Below are positions 50,304-59,770 of a DNA stretch of 64,000 bases, piece by piece; the first letter of the stretch is position 1; the number at the start of each line of letters is the position of its first letter. The DNA is taken from positions 1-64,000 of the forward strand of contig NZ_FOOY01000003.1 in NCBI RefSeq assembly GCF_900113325.1. Reading direction: 5' to 3'. The position numbers and the translations under genes were made by a program. A model generated the notes under the pieces. That model was not told where the DNA came from, did no database searches, and was given only the letters and a program-made list of their open reading frames with translations. Origin of the DNA: Sporolactobacillus nakayamae. GTDB taxonomy: Bacteria > Bacillota > Bacilli > Bacillales > Sporolactobacillaceae.

Positions 50304-51338
50304 ATGGCAGTTAAAATGAGTTATTCAGAAGCGATTAATGATGCAATTCGTTTAGCGATGCGTAAAGATGATGATGTTATCTTAATTGGAGAGGACGTTG
50401 CAGGCGGCGCCGAAGTCGATCATTTGCAAGATGAAGGCGCTTGGGGCGGCGTGTTCGGCGTAACCAAGGGAATCGTTGAAGAATTTGGACGCGATCGAGT
50501 GATTGACACACCAATTGCTGAATCAGGTTATATGGGTGCGGCTGTTTCTGCTGCAGCGACCGGATTGCGTCCGATTTCGGAACTGATGTTCAACGACTTT
50601 ATCGGCAGTTGTTTGGATGAAGTGATGAATCAGGCAGCAAAATTTCATTATATGTTCGGTGGAAAAGCAAAAGTTCCGTTAACAATTCGAACGATTGATG
50701 GGGCGGGATTTAATGCGGCAGCTCAGCATTCGCAGAGTTTGTACGCACTTTTCACACACATACCAGGAATTAAAGTGGTTATTCCAAGCAATCCATATGA
50801 TATGAAAGGGCTATTGTTAAGCGCGATATTTGATGATGATCCGGTTATTGTTTTTGAAGACAAGACACTTTATGGAATGAAGGGTGAAGTCGGCGAAGGC
50901 TTTTACACGATTCCGTTCGGCAAGGCTGAGATCAAACGTGCGGGTAAGGATTTAACGATTGTCGGACTTGGCAAACAGGTGTATACGGCGTTGAAAGCAG
51001 CCGATCAATTAGCGAAAAAAGGTTTTGAGGCTGAAGTTATTGACCCGAGAACGTTGTCGCCGCTCGATGAAGACACAATTATCAATTCAGTGAAAAAAAC
51101 CGGTCGTCTGATCATTGTAGATGAAGCTTATCCGCGTTGCAGCGCTGCCACAGATATTGCAGCAATTGTTGGTGATAAAGCCTTTGATTATCTGGACGCT
51201 CCGATCAAGCGCGTGACTGCTCCTCATGCTCCAGTGCCGTTTTCTCCGCCGCTTGAAAAATTGTATATGCCGACCCCGCAGAAAATTATCGACGCATTTA
51301 GTGTTATGGTTGGCAATAAAGTATTCTCAGCAGTGTAA
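50304..51338 (+). CDS. acoB: Acetoin/pyruvate dehydrogenase E1 beta subunit
   Basis: This is the E1 beta chain of 344 residues. It shows GEDVAGGAEVDHLQDEGAWGGVFGVTKG, a longer insertion than in the bkdAB protein, and DTPIAESGYMGAAVSAAATG. The conserved histidine is in AAQHSQSLYA. ATG 50304 follows GGAGG by 8 nt; a GTG overlapping that site is less likely. It lies 30 nt after the alpha chain gene. Confidence 0.88.
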   Translation: MAVKMSYSEAINDAIRLAMRKDDDVILIGEDVAGGAEVDHLQDEGAWGGVFGVTKGIVEEFGRDRVIDTPIAESGYMGAAVSAAATGLRPISELMFNDFIGSCLDEVMNQAAKFHYMFGGKAKVPLTIRTIDGAGFNAAAQHSQSLYALFTHIPGIKVVIPSNPYDMKGLLLSAIFDDDPVIVFEDKTLYGMKGEVGEGFYTIPFGKAEIKRAGKDLTIVGLGKQVYTALKAADQLAKKGFEAEVIDPRTLSPLDEDTIINSVKKTGRLIIVDEAYPRCSAATDIAAIVGDKAFDYLDAPIKRVTAPHAPVPFSPPLEKLYMPTPQKIIDAFSVMVGNKVFSAV

Positions 51339-51426
51339 TAGGCACCGGGATTCATTGAATAACTGCGATGCTGTATAGCGAAAACGAGCATCCTTGTTGA
51401 TTTTATTTGAAAGGAGCGAGAACAAA

Positions 51427-52677
51427 ATGGCGGTAGAAATCATTATGCCGAAAATGGGCATGGGCATGGAAGAAGGAACAGTAGTCGAGTGGCTGAAACA
51501 GAAGGGAGATCCGGTTAAAAAAGGCGAATCGGTCGTCTCCATCAGTTCAGATAAGATTGAGAAAGAACTTGAAGCACCTGAGGAGGGGGTCTTGATCGAT
51601 ATTGAAGCAGACGTTGATGACGTTGTTCCGATCGGTCACGCACTCGGTTATATCGGTGCTCCTGGAGAAGAAGTGAGTACGGAAAGTGCCGCTGTACCTG
51701 AGGCAGAAGCGAAAAAGGAAGTGCCCGTTGCCGCGGCGCCTCAACCTGAACCTTCTCTTGAGCCGGTATCAACCGATGAGCCGAGATTGCGGGTTTCCCC
51801 GGCAGCACGCCGCTTAGCGAAAATCGCAAATGTCGATTTGGCGACGGTAACCGGTACGGGACCAATGGGCAGAATCACGAAAGCAGATGTAGCTGAAGCG
51901 CAAGCACACGTGCAAAAAGCGCAAGAACCAGTTGCTGACGCGAAGCCTGCTCAAGAAGCAGTATCAGCACCAACTGCCGCTCCATCGTCAGGAAAAACGA
52001 AGAAAGTCACTGGAATGCGAAAAGTTATTTCGGAACGTATGTTTACTAGTCTTCAACAAACTGCGCAGCTCACCTTGCAGACAACTGTTGATGTAACTGA
52101 ATTAATCGCGTTCCAAAAGAAAGCTCGTGAAGCTTATCAAATTAATGATGAGGTGCGCTTAACCATTACTGATTTTATTGCGAAGGCAGTAATCAACGCC
52201 CTCCTAGAACACAAGTCGATGAATAGTCTTTATGAAGGCGATACGATCACCACCTTTGATGAGGTCCATCTTGGTGTAGCGGTTGCGCTGGATGAGGGTC
52301 TTGTTGTTCCAGTCGTCGAACATGCAGATAAAAAATCGTTGAGTGCAATTTCACGTGAAATTCGCAAAGCAAGCAAAGCAGCGCGTGGCAATGAATTAAA
52401 TCAGCTGAAGCTAAGCGGTTCAACCTTTACGATTACTTCACTTGGGACCTCTGGTGTTGGATTCTTTACACCGGTCATCAATCCTCCTGAAGTAGGTATT
52501 CTAGGTGTGGGCACCATTAGTCAGCAGCCGGTTTATTTTGGCGACGAGCTGAAGAAACGCAGTATGATGCCGCTTAGCCTAACCTTTGACCACAGGGCGA
52601 TTGATGGCGCTCCTGCAGCGGCTTTCTTAGCAACAGTGAAGGCAAATCTTGAAACGCCATTCAAATTAGTTCTATGA
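51427..52677 (+). CDS. acoC: Acetoin/pyruvate dehydrogenase E2 (dihydrolipoamide acetyltransferase)
   Basis: This 416-residue E2 has an N-terminal lipoyl domain with lipoyl-lysine in SISSDKIEKEL (near 43). An Ala/Pro/Glu-rich linker, an E3-binding domain at about 118-155 (RVSPAARRLAKIANVDLATVTGTG), a second linker and the catalytic domain with LTFDHRAIDGAP follow. AAAGGAG lies 9 nt before the ATG. No E3 gene follows, whereas Bacillus has acoL at this point. Confidence 0.88.
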   Translation: MAVEIIMPKMGMGMEEGTVVEWLKQKGDPVKKGESVVSISSDKIEKELEAPEEGVLIDIEADVDDVVPIGHALGYIGAPGEEVSTESAAVPEAEAKKEVPVAAAPQPEPSLEPVSTDEPRLRVSPAARRLAKIANVDLATVTGTGPMGRITKADVAEAQAHVQKAQEPVADAKPAQEAVSAPTAAPSSGKTKKVTGMRKVISERMFTSLQQTAQLTLQTTVDVTELIAFQKKAREAYQINDEVRLTITDFIAKAVINALLEHKSMNSLYEGDTITTFDEVHLGVAVALDEGLVVPVVEHADKKSLSAISREIRKASKAARGNELNQLKLSGSTFTITSLGTSGVGFFTPVINPPEVGILGVGTISQQPVYFGDELKKRSMMPLSLTFDHRAIDGAPAAAFLATVKANLETPFKLVL

Positions 52678-52695
52678 TGGTATGAATGAATTTGC

Positions 52696-52734
52696 AAACA
52701 GCACCCTCTATTGAGGCAGTGCTGTTTGTTTTTT
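52696..52734 (+). terminator. aco-type operon terminator
   Basis: AAACAGCAC pairs with GTGCTGTTT, extended by CCTC/GAGG inside, and runs into TTTTTT about 20 nt after the stop. Confidence 0.85.
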
Positions 52735-52859
52735 ACCCAATGAAAGATATATATAATTCAATTTTTCATTTGGATTATATTGGATTAATGGCTGGAAAAT
52801 GGGGTACAATGTGAGGGTAAATACATTTTTAGTTGTTGTTTGAAGATAGGGGAAATGTC

Positions 52860-53936
52860 ATGCCAAAATCTAAATATTTCCGTTTCGCGGTTTGGGTGCT
52901 TCTTATTCTAGTAATATTAATGGTAGGTTCTAAGTTAACGTTTGTTCTAAGGCCGGTTGGTGTGCTGTTTACATCACTTGCCGCTCCGCTCGTCATTTCC
53001 GGCTTGCTCTACTACCTGCTTCGCCCACTCGTAAGAGGCTTAATGCGACTTAAAATTCCTAAAATTGTTGCCATCCTTATCATATATTTAGTATGCGTAG
53101 GACTTATCACTTTATTGGCGTTTAATGTTGGTCCGCTTTTATACAGTCAGTTTCTATCGTTGATTAACAGCATGCCGGGTCTTGTGCAGCAACTGAGTGA
53201 GCAGTTGATTAACTTTCAGCAAAGTGAAATTTTCTCCAAAATGCATTTAGATGAGATTCCATACCTGGATTTCGCAAATCGATTTTCCAAGTCACTTTCA
53301 ACAATGGCGACATCAATTGGAAATAACGTACTATCAATTATTCAATCAATTACCGGCACAGTTCTGATTATCGCTACTGTCCCTTTTATACTTTTCTATT
53401 TATTGAAGGACAGCGATCGGATTTCGCACGGCATGACAAAGCTCATTCCGGTTGTCCATCAAGAAAAAGCGCGTGAAATTCTTAAAGACATGGATCAGAC
53501 ATTAAGCGGTTATATTCAGGGTCAAATGATTGTTCTGCTCTTTGATTTCATTTTTATCTATATCTGGTACTTGATTATTGGCTTAAATTACTCACTTGTT
53601 TTAGCACTTGTGATACTGTTTACTAATGTGATTCCGTTTATCGGATCCTTTATTGCGACGATTCCGGCTGTCATTGTCGCGTTTATTCAATCACCAATCT
53701 TGGCTGTCTATGTTATTGTCGGCGTTACTGTCGTTCAGCAAATTGAAGGAAATGTGGTTTCTCCGCTTGTGATGGGGAGAAAACTAGATATTCATCCACT
53801 GACCATAATTTGTCTGTTGCTCGTAGCCGGTAATCTTGCAGGTATAATTGGTATGTTGTTTGCGATTCCGATGTATGCAGTATGCAAGGTCGTTGTCACA
53901 CGTGTCTACAAACTGATTCAATTGCGCAAGCAATAA
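52860..53936 (+). CDS. AI-2E family transporter (PerM-like membrane protein)
   Basis: This 358-residue membrane protein of the AI-2E/PerM family has about eight helices, with a central extracytoplasmic region (about 95-160) and the family segment LIIGLNYSLVLALVILFTNVIPFIGSFIATIPAVIVAF. The end IEGNVVSPLVMGRKLDIHPLTIICLLLVAGNLAGIIGMLFAIP is typical. Members have been linked to sodium/proton antiport or autoinducer-2 export; the role here is unknown. ATG 52860 follows AGGGGAAATG. Confidence 0.88.
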   Translation: MPKSKYFRFAVWVLLILVILMVGSKLTFVLRPVGVLFTSLAAPLVISGLLYYLLRPLVRGLMRLKIPKIVAILIIYLVCVGLITLLAFNVGPLLYSQFLSLINSMPGLVQQLSEQLINFQQSEIFSKMHLDEIPYLDFANRFSKSLSTMATSIGNNVLSIIQSITGTVLIIATVPFILFYLLKDSDRISHGMTKLIPVVHQEKAREILKDMDQTLSGYIQGQMIVLLFDFIFIYIWYLIIGLNYSLVLALVILFTNVIPFIGSFIATIPAVIVAFIQSPILAVYVIVGVTVVQQIEGNVVSPLVMGRKLDIHPLTIICLLLVAGNLAGIIGMLFAIPMYAVCKVVVTRVYKLIQLRKQ

Positions 53937-53961
53937 GGGAGATTAAGGGGGAGTTATCTAA

Positions 53962-54423
53962 ATGGGGTATGTACAAGATTTACGCCGCAAGCTTGGACAT
54001 GATCCGGTCATGCTTGTTGGTGCTGTTGCGATTATTCATGATGGTAATGGCGCTGTGCTGCTTCAAAAACGGAAATTTCCTATCGGGAGCTGGGGACTTC
54101 CGGGTGGTTTGATGGAGCTCGGCGAGTCGGCAGAGCAAACAGCGATTCGAGAGGTTCGAGAAGAAACCGGATTAACAGTGAGCGGTCTTCAGTTATTTCA
54201 AGTATATTCAGGTACGAAAACGCCTTCTGTTGCGGATAATGGTGATCAGTATTATCCGGTGACCATTGCTTATGTGACCGATACTTTTGAAGGAAAATGG
54301 AAGATTGATCCTGAAGAATCTGAGACTTTTGAATTCCGCAAACAGCATGAACTTCCCAAGCTGATTTTGAAAAATCAGCGCAAAATTATTGACGATTATT
54401 TTAACTGCCAAAATAAGAAATAA
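53962..54423 (+). CDS. Nudix hydrolase
   Basis: This 153-residue protein has the Nudix box GGLMELGESAEQTAIREVREETGL in the order GX5EX7REUXEEXGU, at residues about 52-75. It would hydrolyse a nucleoside diphosphate derivative. AAGGGGGAG lies 9-10 nt before the ATG, 25 nt after the AI-2E gene, so the two may be co-transcribed. Confidence 0.9.
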   Translation: MGYVQDLRRKLGHDPVMLVGAVAIIHDGNGAVLLQKRKFPIGSWGLPGGLMELGESAEQTAIREVREETGLTVSGLQLFQVYSGTKTPSVADNGDQYYPVTIAYVTDTFEGKWKIDPEESETFEFRKQHELPKLILKNQRKIIDDYFNCQNKK

Positions 54424-54460
54424 AAAAACCATGTTTCGACTGAGCGGATCATGGTTTTTT
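54423..54460. terminator. Bidirectional terminator
   Basis: AAAAAACCATG and CATGGTTTTTT form the stem between the convergent Nudix and deoD genes. It is closer to the Nudix stop. Confidence 0.75.
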
Positions 54461-54541
54461 CGTACTGTAAAAAAGTAAAAAATTTTAAGGAAACGAATGT
54501 AACTAGGCTTTCGTATTCACCGAAGTCCCGACAGAGATCGA

Positions 54542-55252
54542 TCATTCACTAACTGCGGTTTCAAGCGCAATATGGATCATATCATTAAATGTTGTTTGTC
54601 TTTCTTCAGCGCTCGTATCGGGTTCGTCCGAGAAGATATGATCGCTGACAGTGAGAATGGTAAGCGCCTGAGCGCCGTATTTTGCAGCTAATGTGTACAG
54701 CGCAGAGGTCTCCATCTCTACAGCAAGAACACCGTACTCGCCTAATTTTTTTACAATATCCATGCTGTCGCGATAGAAAACATCGGCTGAAAGAATGTTG
54801 CCGGCGCGCAAAGATAGTCCGGACTGAATGCCAATGTTGTACGCTTTTTGAAGCAGATCAAAATTTGCGGTTGGTGCAAAATCAATGTTTGGAAATGTGC
54901 TATGGTTTACCGATGAGTCTGTGGTAGCGGACATCGCCAGTATCACGTCTCGAACATGGATGCCGGTTTGAATGCCGCCACAAGTGCCGACTCGGATCAG
55001 TTTTTTTACTCCGTAGTCACGAATAAGTTCATTTACATAAATGGAGATTGATGGAATCCCCATTCCCGTTCCTTGGACCGATAGTCTTTTTCCGTTGTAT
55101 GTTCCGGAAAATCCGAGCATGCCACGGACATTGTTATACTGAGAGACTTCGGTTAAGTAAGTTTCAGCAATATATTTCGCGCGTAAGGGATCGCCGGGCA
55201 GCAGAATACGATCTGCAATTTCACCGGGTTTTGCCTCAATATGAATACTCAC
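54542..55252 (-). CDS. deoD: Purine nucleoside phosphorylase, DeoD type
   Basis: This 236-residue hexameric phosphorylase cleaves purine (deoxy)nucleosides with phosphate. Landmarks are [50 protein letters not shown] and [10 protein letters not shown] with the catalytic Asp. The GTG start at 55252 follows AAGGAGG by about 8 nt. pupG, another purine phosphorylase of a different family, lies at 63164. Confidence 0.96.
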   Translation of the reverse strand: MSIHIEAKPGEIADRILLPGDPLRAKYIAETYLTEVSQYNNVRGMLGFSGTYNGKRLSVQGTGMGIPSISIYVNELIRDYGVKKLIRVGTCGGIQTGIHVRDVILAMSATTDSSVNHSTFPNIDFAPTANFDLLQKAYNIGIQSGLSLRAGNILSADVFYRDSMDIVKKLGEYGVLAVEMETSALYTLAAKYGAQALTILTVSDHIFSDEPDTSAEERQTTFNDMIHIALETAVSE

Positions 55253-55323
55253 TGTACGTCCTCCTTCGAATAGTTGCGAATTCTTCTTATTTTACCATGC
55301 GAACATGTTTTAAAGGCAATGAA

Positions 55324-55719
55324 TTAGTTCTCATAGAGTTCAAGCGGTAAATCATCCGGATCTCTGAAAAAGGTGAATCGGCTGCCTGTTATCGGATCGG
55401 TACGGATGGGTTCGGTAACAACGCCTTTTTTATTGAGTTCTTGCACGGAAGCATCGAGATTTTTCACTGAGAAAGCAAGATGCCTGAGTCCACAGGCTTC
55501 CGGTTGTGTTGGACGAGCGGGCGGAGTAGGAAACGAGAAAAGTTCGATTTGTCCACTTGATCCGTTCCCAACAGCCAGATCCAATTTATAAGAATTGCGT
55601 TCTTTTCGGTAGATTTCATTAATAATAGAAAGACCAAGTAAATCTACATAAAAATGTTTTGATCGTGCGTAATCGGAACTAATAATTGCACAATGATGGA
55701 GCTCTTCAAAATTCATCAT
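55324..55719 (-). CDS. VOC/glyoxalase family protein
   Basis: This 131-residue protein has two beta-alpha-beta-beta-beta units of the vicinal oxygen chelate fold: LHHCAIISSDYARSKHFYVDLLGL, and GLRHLAFSVKNLDASVQEL, ending FFRDPDDLPLELYEN. Candidate metal ligands are His near 8, His near 79 and Glu near 128. It is close to lactate-group glyoxalase-like proteins such as GloA2, but its substrate is unknown. The start is ATGATG after AAAGGCGTGAG. It lies 71 nt upstream of deoD on the same strand. Confidence 0.87.
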   Translation of the reverse strand: MMNFEELHHCAIISSDYARSKHFYVDLLGLSIINEIYRKERNSYKLDLAVGNGSSGQIELFSFPTPPARPTQPEACGLRHLAFSVKNLDASVQELNKKGVVTEPIRTDPITGSRFTFFRDPDDLPLELYEN

Positions 55720-55805
55720 CTCACGCCTTTCTTAATCGCTTATATCTAATAGTATACCAAACAAAATTCGTGAGTTGCGATTCTCTAAAAGAGACCATAA
55801 TGATA

Positions 55806-55836
55806 TTGACAGTTATCCATAAAAGTCTGATACTAT
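55806..55836 (+). promoter_or_regulatory. CDF transporter promoter
   Basis: TTGACA (55806-55811) and TACTAT (55831-55836) are 19 bp apart, longer than optimal; the palindrome follows directly downstream. Confidence 0.5.
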
Positions 55837-55843
55837 ACATATG

Positions 55844-55869
55844 AACGATTGAACATATGTTCAATCGTT
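55844..55869. promoter_or_regulatory. 26-bp perfect palindrome, ArsR/CzrA-type operator
   Basis: AACGATTGAACAT and ATGTTCAATCGTT form a perfect inverted repeat. Its core TGAACATATGTTCA resembles operators of zinc-responsive ArsR repressors such as CzrA. It lies between the -10 and the CDF gene. Confidence 0.75.
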
Positions 55870-55901
55870 GGATATTTCGACTAGAAAGAGGCGAGAGCGG
55901 C

Positions 55902-56843
55902 ATGAAGGAACATAAGGACCATCATCATGAATTGACGCATGGCCACACGCACACTCATCATTCAACAAACCAAAAAGCGCTGTTTATCAGCTTTATAATT
56001 ATTACAGGTTTCATGATCGTCGAGGCGATTGGCGGCTACTTGAGCAACAGTTTAGCATTGCTCTCGGATGCCGGTCATATGCTCAGTGACGCGATTTCAT
56101 TGGGATTAAGCTTTGCCGCGATTGTGATTGGAAGCAAAGTATCGGCTAACGGGCGTAAAACATTCGGTTATAAAAGATTCGAGATTTTGGCGGCTCTGTT
56201 TAACGGAGTGCTGCTTTTAATTATTTCTGTTTGGATTATCGTCGAAGCGATTTCTCGAATGGCTCATCCGGCCACAGTCGCCAGTGGAGAGATGATGGTC
56301 ATCGCAGTGATTGGACTAATCGTCAATATTGTAGTGGCACGGATTTTAATGCAAGGAGAAAAAGATGAGAATTTGAATGTTCGAAGCGCGTTCTTGCATG
56401 TGATCGGCGATTTGCTTGGGTCAGTCGGAGCAATTGTCGCCTCAGCACTCATTATGTTTTTTGGGTGGGGGATTGCCGATCCGATCGCCAGTATGATTGT
56501 CTCGCTCCTTATCTTGAAAAGCGGTTGGGGTGTTACGCGTGACTCGGTTAATGTATTGATGGAGGCTAAGCCTGATGATCTAGACCTTAACGAGATACAC
56601 GATCGAATTATGGCATTGGACGATGTTCAAGGGATTCATGACTTACATGTGTGGACGATCACATCCGGTTTTCTTTCGCTGAGTTGCCATCTGACAGTTG
56701 CTGACGGCATCAATCATGATGAGATGCTGAAAAGAGTGGAGCAGCTCTTATCCGAATATCACCTGGAACATTCAACCGTTCAAATCGAAAGTATCAATTT
56801 CACAAACTGTCATTCGGATTGTACGCATCAGCGGCATGGCTGA
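55902..56843 (+). CDS. Cation diffusion facilitator, CzcD-like metal exporter
   Basis: This 313-residue zinc/cobalt-type antiporter has a histidine-rich N-terminus (KEHKDHHHELTHGHTHTHH). Six membrane helices follow, with metal-site motifs ALLSDAGHMLSDA in helix 2 and HVIGDLLGS in helix 5. A cytoplasmic C-terminal domain ends with NCHSDCTH, and a His-Cys tail may add metal ligands. ATG 55902 is preferred, since the upstream frame runs through the palindrome. The palindrome suggests metal-induced derepression; no arsR-type gene is adjacent. Confidence 0.92.
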   Translation: MKEHKDHHHELTHGHTHTHHSTNQKALFISFIIITGFMIVEAIGGYLSNSLALLSDAGHMLSDAISLGLSFAAIVIGSKVSANGRKTFGYKRFEILAALFNGVLLLIISVWIIVEAISRMAHPATVASGEMMVIAVIGLIVNIVVARILMQGEKDENLNVRSAFLHVIGDLLGSVGAIVASALIMFFGWGIADPIASMIVSLLILKSGWGVTRDSVNVLMEAKPDDLDLNEIHDRIMALDDVQGIHDLHVWTITSGFLSLSCHLTVADGINHDEMLKRVEQLLSEYHLEHSTVQIESINFTNCHSDCTHQRHG

Positions 56844-57085
56844 AATACCATAGTTTTATAAGAGAAGCGGGAGTGAAGGTGGACTGAATCTTTACTCTCG
56901 CTTTTGTGGTGTGAATCTTATTATAAGCCAAGGCTCAATGGTCTTCAAAAAAACACTAATTTGTTCGGGAGATTGATCGTCCGGTCGAAGATGAATGATT
57001 CCAAGGCGCAAGAAAGTGTTTTTCACTGCTGCCGTTACTTAAAGCATGTTAAAGTATAGGTATTGAAAACTAGGGAGGGTGTCTT

Positions 57086-57628
57086 ATGGTGTCTGAAGCG
57101 CTTCTTGTGATTGATATGAGCAATGATTTTGTTGATGATCGCGGCGGATTAACAGCAGGCAAACCTGCGCAACAGATTGTGCCATTTATTAAAGATCTCG
57201 CAGATCATTTTTTTGAAGAAGGAAAGCCGGTGTTCTTTTGTATGGATGCTCATGAGCCGAATGATGCGCATTTTAAACTGTGGCCGCCGCACAATATAAA
57301 AGGGACATGGGGTGCCAAGCTCTATGGACTTCTTGACGAATGGTACACCGCACATGCTCAGGAGTCAAATGTGATTTTCGTTCCGAAGCCGGAGTATGAT
57401 GCTTTTATTAGAACTGATTTGGATGGTATGTTGAAGGAACGTCACATCGACACGGTTCACCTCACCGGAGTTTGTACGGATATCTGTGATTTTCTGACTG
57501 CGTATGGCGCCTATTCGAGAGGCTATAAAACGATTGCGCATCGAAGGGGAATGGCAACTTTTACAGAGCAGCATGAATTGTTTCTGAGGCATATGAATGC
57601 TATTTTTAAAACTGAAATTATCGATTAA
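57086..57628 (+). CDS. Isochorismatase-family hydrolase (nicotinamidase-like)
   Basis: This 180-residue cysteine hydrolase has VIDMSNDFV with the catalytic Asp near 9, the metal region MDAHEPND...LWPPH, a Lys in FVPKPEYDAF, and the nucleophile in LTGVCTDICDFLTA near 133. It is close to bacterial PncA/YueJ nicotinamidases, but the family also acts on other amides. GGGAGGGTG precedes the ATG. The preceding gap 56844-57085 holds nothing recognised. The tag gene follows 19 nt downstream. Confidence 0.87.
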   Translation: MVSEALLVIDMSNDFVDDRGGLTAGKPAQQIVPFIKDLADHFFEEGKPVFFCMDAHEPNDAHFKLWPPHNIKGTWGAKLYGLLDEWYTAHAQESNVIFVPKPEYDAFIRTDLDGMLKERHIDTVHLTGVCTDICDFLTAYGAYSRGYKTIAHRRGMATFTEQHELFLRHMNAIFKTEIID

Positions 57629-57647
57629 CTGGAAAGGGGTGGTCACG

Positions 57648-58259
57648 TTGACCAAATTACATGATGACGGGTACACACGCTGTTCTTGGAACACCACGGA
57701 TTCCGTTTATCTGGATTACCATGATCACGAGTGGGGACGCCCTCAATATGACTCGCAGAAATTATTTGAAATGCTTTGTTTAGAGGGGATGCAAGCCGGT
57801 TTGAGCTGGATCACCATTTTGAAACGACGCGAGGCGTATCGCAAGGCTTTTAGCAGTTTTGATCCTCGGACGGTTGCCGATTATTCTGCTGAGAAAGTGG
57901 AGCAATTAATGGGAAATTCAGCGATTATACGAAATAGGCTAAAGATTAATGCAATCATCACAAACGCGCGGATGTTTTTGGAACTTGAAAAAGAACAGTC
58001 GTTCAGTCAGTTTCTTTGGTCATTCGTAGGCGGAAAACCGATCGTTCATTATTATAAAGAAAGCGCAGCGGTTCCCGCCTCTAGCGAGGAATCGCTGCTT
58101 ATGAGTAAAGCCCTGAAAAAGCGAGGCTTTAAATTTGTTGGTGGGACGATTTGCTATGCCTTTATGCAAGCAACAGGAATGGTCAATGATCACGAGACCG
58201 GCTGCTTTTGCTTTCGGGAAATCACCAATGGAAATCACTTGGCTTGTATGGAAAACTAA
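57648..58259 (+). CDS. tag: DNA-3-methyladenine glycosylase I
   Basis: This base-excision glycosylase of 203 residues removes 3-methyladenine. It shows RCSWNTTDSVYLDYHDHEWGRP at the N-terminus, CLEGMQAGLSWITILKRREAYRKAF with the catalytic Glu, and NDHETGCFCF near the C-terminus. The zinc ligands of Tag (Cys, His in the N-terminus; His, Cys in the last motif) are all present. TTG 57648 lies 7 nt after AAAGGGGTGG. It ends two bases from the convergent MFS gene with no terminator between. Confidence 0.93.
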   Translation: MTKLHDDGYTRCSWNTTDSVYLDYHDHEWGRPQYDSQKLFEMLCLEGMQAGLSWITILKRREAYRKAFSSFDPRTVADYSAEKVEQLMGNSAIIRNRLKINAIITNARMFLELEKEQSFSQFLWSFVGGKPIVHYYKESAAVPASSEESLLMSKALKKRGFKFVGGTICYAFMQATGMVNDHETGCFCFREITNGNHLACMEN

Positions 58260-58261
58260 GC

Positions 58262-59524
58262 TCAATCAAATTTTCGGATAGCGGGAATACAAAGTACGAT
58301 CGCGATTAACAAGAGTGTCAGGCAGCTGAGGACAAGCATCGCTGATACGCCTCCGATCGCACTGGCGAACCATCCGGTGAACATATAGCCAACGGGGATG
58401 AGTGCGAATGAGCCGAGCATATCAATGCTCGCAACGCGACCGAACGCTTCCGGAGCGACAAGGTCCTGGAGGCTTGTTTCCCATACCAAGCCGAAGGACA
58501 TGCTTCCCAAGCCTTCGATTGTCATGAGCAACGTGAGAATCGAGGGATTAGGAACGAACGGCATAATCATAAACGCTGCGCCACCGATCGCGATACCTAA
58601 ATAGGCGATCAGGCCGCGATGCCGCCAAGTTTGGCGCATGCCGAAAATGAATGCAGCCAGAGCAGCACCGACTGCCTGACCTGACATGACTAGACCGTAA
58701 ACATATGAAGGAAAATGATGATGCACGTTCATCAGCCATGGAATGATAATGACGGTGATGCCCGTTGTGCAAATATTAATGAAGCAAAAGGCTAATATGG
58801 TGACCCAAAGCCATGTATTCTGCTTGATTATCTCAATTCCGCCAAAGCAGTCGCGTATAAAGGAAGATTTTTTTGAATCTGTGACTGCTTTTTTTATTTC
58901 ACCCTCTTTGGTTAGAAATAGAAGACAAATAAAAGAGACGAGGTATGTAAGACCATCAATTCCAAAGCCAATCGGTGCTGACCAAACGGTGACAATCATG
59001 CCTCCGAGTGCTGGTCCGAGCAACCGCATCCCCTGAATGCTTAACTGGTTAAGTGCATTTGCGGACGTTCGGATATCTTGAGTGAATACGGTAGCGCGCA
59101 TAGCCGAAAATGCGGGTTGAAATAGCCCATCCATAATTCCAAGCACAATAGCGATACCTGACAGCAGATGTATGGTTAGTTGTCCGCTCATTCCCAAGCT
59201 CATGATGATGAATGCCATCGCGCAGCGAACGATATCTGTCATGCGCATCAATTTCGCTCGATTCACTTTATCGACGATGATTCCGGCAAAAGGAAGAATG
59301 AGAACGTTTGGCAGCATATAAGCCGTCATGACAAAACCCATAGCGACAGTTGACTGAGTCAAAGAATAAACAAGCAGCGGAATGATAATACCTGTAATTG
59401 ATGAACCGAAAACGGAAAGCGTGTTACCAATCCATAATGCACGGAATGCACGAGAATGATAGAGAGGTTTAAAGAATTGCGGCACGTTTCGTTTGGACAT
59501 TATGTTGGAAGTTTGATCAGTCAT
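58262..59524 (-). CDS. MFS transporter
   Basis: This 420-residue membrane protein has twelve hydrophobic segments of the MFS_3/enterobactin-exporter-like group: FRALWIGNTLSVFGSSITGIIIPLLVYSLTQS in helix 1 and the loop FAGIIVDKVNRAKLMRMTDIVR between helices 2 and 3, which is motif A. Members export drugs or siderophores; the substrate here is unknown. The ATG follows GAGGTG by about 5 nt. It is monocistronic and convergent with tag. Confidence 0.88.
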   Translation of the reverse strand: MTDQTSNIMSKRNVPQFFKPLYHSRAFRALWIGNTLSVFGSSITGIIIPLLVYSLTQSTVAMGFVMTAYMLPNVLILPFAGIIVDKVNRAKLMRMTDIVRCAMAFIIMSLGMSGQLTIHLLSGIAIVLGIMDGLFQPAFSAMRATVFTQDIRTSANALNQLSIQGMRLLGPALGGMIVTVWSAPIGFGIDGLTYLVSFICLLFLTKEGEIKKAVTDSKKSSFIRDCFGGIEIIKQNTWLWVTILAFCFINICTTGITVIIIPWLMNVHHHFPSYVYGLVMSGQAVGAALAAFIFGMRQTWRHRGLIAYLGIAIGGAAFMIMPFVPNPSILTLLMTIEGLGSMSFGLVWETSLQDLVAPEAFGRVASIDMLGSFALIPVGYMFTGWFASAIGGVSAMLVLSCLTLLLIAIVLCIPAIRKFD

Positions 59525-59770
59525 CTTTTCACCTCATATAAACACTTAGTAATTTGCAGCACACGTTACACACTATAAATCAAAATCGTGTATTAGTCAC
59601 GATCTGTCACAGTATAAACTACAGAGAAGCGGGGGTGTTCCTTGCTCAGTATGAAAAGGAAAAAAGAATGGCTCACAATGCCTGCTGTGATAGAATGAAA
59701 ACAGAACAAATTGCAGCATGATGAATGATGCTATTCGTAACAAAACCAACTCAATAGAGGATGTGTGTTT

